DNA of 7,391 nucleotides from Anaerolinea thermophila (GTDB taxonomy: Bacteria > Chloroflexota > Anaerolineae > Anaerolineales > DRKV01). Positions 6,900-7,391 of the stretch are shown piece after piece. Each line of letters starts with the position of its first letter. The stretch's first letter is position 1. Both the position numbers and the translations under genes were made by a program. Below the pieces are notes generated by a model. That model saw only the letters and a program-made list of their open reading frames with translations, did not search any database and was not told where the DNA came from. The stretch covers positions 1-7,391 of the forward strand of contig DYKW01000088.1 of assembly GCA_020722405.1 (NCBI GenBank), given 5' to 3'.

Positions 6900-7012
6900 A
6901 ACTTCGCCGATTCATTCTCCAATCTGCGTCATCTACGACATCTGTGGATGACTTTCCAAAGCCAGGTAGGCAATTACCAATTTCTTTCAAATTTTTCGCC
7001 CCAAAACCTTAA

Positions 7013-7035
7013 CGCAAAGTCGCCAGGGCGCAAAG
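7013..7035. repeat. CGCAAAG direct repeat
   Basis: Two identical CGCAAAG heptamers sit 9 nt apart, preceded by TTAA. The block looks like the widespread intergenic TTAACGCAAAG-type minisatellites seen in Chloroflexota and some other phyla (recollection, not checked). No function is known to me. Confidence 0.5.
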
Positions 7036-7070
7036 AAAATCACGTTTTCGCGTTCTGTGATTGGTTGTCC

Positions 7071-7088
7071 GGCGGCGTGGGAGCCGCC
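7071..7088. repeat. GC-rich hairpin GGCGGC/GCCGCC
   Basis: A perfect 6-bp inverted repeat, GGCGGC at 7071-7076 and GCCGCC at 7083-7088, with a 6-nt loop. It lies about 175 nt after the HD-GYP stop. No T-tract follows on either strand, so it is not a standard intrinsic terminator. It could stabilise a 3' end or be incidental. Confidence 0.5.
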
Positions 7089-7184
7089 TCTGCTACTATC
7101 GGCTGAGCGCTAACCATCCAACTACCGGGTGAAAAATTTTTCGCATCTACTACTCAACCACCTGACAATCTCCAGTGCCAAGGG

Positions 7185-7215
7185 AAAAAAAAGCCGCTCA
7201 GCGAGCGGTCTTTTT
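7185..7215 (-). terminator. Intrinsic terminator of tRNA-Glu, possibly bidirectional
   Basis: On the minus strand, a perfect 6-bp stem CCGCTC/GAGCGG with a 3-nt loop (7194-7208) is followed by C and an uninterrupted run of eight T (7192 down to 7185). It begins 7 nt after the encoded CCA of the tRNA. On the plus strand the same stem is followed by TC and five T (7211-7215). It could therefore also stop transcripts coming from the HD-GYP gene about 300 nt upstream. Confidence 0.92.
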
Positions 7216-7290
7216 GGTGCCCCCAACGAGGTTCGAACTCGTGTTTTGGCCTTGAGAGGGCCACGTCCTGGACCACTAGACGATGGGGGC
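7215..7290 (-). tRNA. tRNA-Glu (anticodon CTC)
   Basis: A 76-nt cloverleaf reads on the minus strand from 7290. The acceptor stem GCCCCCA pairs with TGGGGGC over 7 bp, followed by A73 and an encoded CCA. The D stem is GTC/GAC, with GG in the D loop. The anticodon stem is TGGCC/GGCCA with loop CTCTCAA, so the anticodon is CTC and it decodes GAG. The T stem ACGAG/CTCGT carries loop TTCGAAC. All stems are perfectly paired, so the gene looks functional. Its overall form closely matches bacterial tRNA-Glu (GTCTAG in the D arm). It has its own promoter and terminator and is transcribed convergently to the HD-GYP operon. Confidence 0.97.
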
Positions 7291-7302
7291 GGAACGGGAA
7301 AA

Positions 7303-7331
7303 ATTTTACCATAGGCGCGTTAAGACGTCAA
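7303..7331 (-). promoter_or_regulatory. Sigma70-type promoter of tRNA-Glu
   Basis: On the minus strand, a -35 box TTGACG (7326-7331) is separated by exactly 17 nt from a -10 box TAAAAT (7303-7308). A TG dinucleotide lies just before the -10. The expected transcription start is near 7296, a few nucleotides before the mature tRNA 5' end at 7290. This is the strongest promoter match in the window. Confidence 0.85.
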
Positions 7332-7333
7332 AT

Positions 7334-7361
7334 GTAAAGTGTGAAGTGTAAAGTGTAAAGT
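7334..7361. repeat. Heptamer tandem repeat, 4 units (GTAAAGT)
   Basis: Four consecutive 7-bp units: GTAAAGT, GTGAAGT, GTAAAGT, GTAAAGT. The array ends 2 bp from the -35 box of the tRNA-Glu promoter, in the position where an UP element would lie. It is read as ACTTTAC in the direction of tRNA transcription. It is probably a slippage-derived minisatellite; an effect on the promoter is speculation. Confidence 0.9.
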
Positions 7362-7391
7362 TCGAAGGTATCTGATCTGAAAATAGATTTT

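Larger units (their letters stand above)
6900..7193. other. Non-coding region after the HD-GYP gene
   Basis: About 290 nt lie between the HD-GYP stop and the tRNA terminator. I see no credible gene on either strand. The 61-aa frame at 7129-7314 runs antisense through the tRNA and is spurious. Visible items are a CGCAAAG direct repeat (7013-7019 and 7029-7035), an AATCAC/GTGATT pair about 7038-7062, and a GC hairpin at 7071-7088. No T-run follows directly after the HD-GYP stop, so the operon has no obvious terminator of its own nearby. Confidence 0.7.

Noticed and set aside
7071..7088. Intrinsic terminator for the HD-GYP operon
   Set aside because: The GC hairpin is perfect but has no T-run after it on the plus strand.
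7129..7314. 61-aa plus-strand open frame
   Set aside because: It runs antisense through the tRNA-Glu gene and its terminator. Its C-terminal half is just the complement of the tRNA, a common false ORF.

Overview
The window reads as a piece of a mid-GC chromosome, most likely from the phylum Chloroflexota (Anaerolineae, Caldilineae or a related class). That placement is an inference. It rests on the look of the ParB-like DUF-type protein and the CGD-PYYY metallophosphoesterase, on a KaiC-like ATPase next to a multi-GAF sensor, and on intergenic minisatellites of the GTAGTTAG, GTAAAGT and CGCAAAG kinds. No rRNA or marker gene is present to prove it.

Layout. Positions 1-80 are a 10-copy octamer tandem repeat that runs into the 3' end of the first gene. 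Positions 65-1953, minus strand, hold a two-gene unit: a 219-aa calcineurin-like metallophosphoesterase, then a 410-aa ParB-like protein with a C-terminal 88-residue duplication. The two are joined by an ATGA stop/start overlap. Positions 1954-2168 are a divergent intergenic region with small inverted repeats. Positions 2169-6899, plus strand, hold a tight three-gene unit: a 123-aa stand-alone receiver domain, a 479-aa double-domain KaiC-like ATPase, and a 972-aa soluble PAS/GAF/HD-GYP protein. The first junction is a 4-nt ATGA overlap and the second a 4-nt gap. Positions 6900-7193 are non-coding with small repeats and a hairpin. Positions 7194-7331, minus strand, hold a complete tRNA-Glu(CTC) transcription unit: a sigma70-type promoter, a tRNA with encoded CCA, and an intrinsic terminator. 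A heptamer tandem repeat lies just upstream of the promoter.

The most interesting part is the three-gene plus-strand unit. It joins a receiver, a KaiC-type ATPase/kinase and a cyclic-di-GMP-type HD-GYP output protein with several sensory domains, and no histidine kinase is encoded in the window. All three proteins depart from their family consensus at key positions. The receiver has Glu for the phosphoacceptor Asp and Arg in the acidic pocket. The KaiC-like protein has His at the position I align with phospho-Thr432, and altered catalytic glutamates in both domains. The HD-GYP domain lacks the first conserved His, the Lys of HDxGK and the second Asp of DxxDAL. Together this suggests a signalling relay working by ATP-dependent conformational change or binding rather than classical Asp phosphorylation. 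It is distantly reminiscent of cyanobacterial clock modules (pseudo-receiver plus KaiC plus GAF sensor), but no KaiA or KaiB is present here. The functional model is inference; the residue substitutions are visible in the translation.
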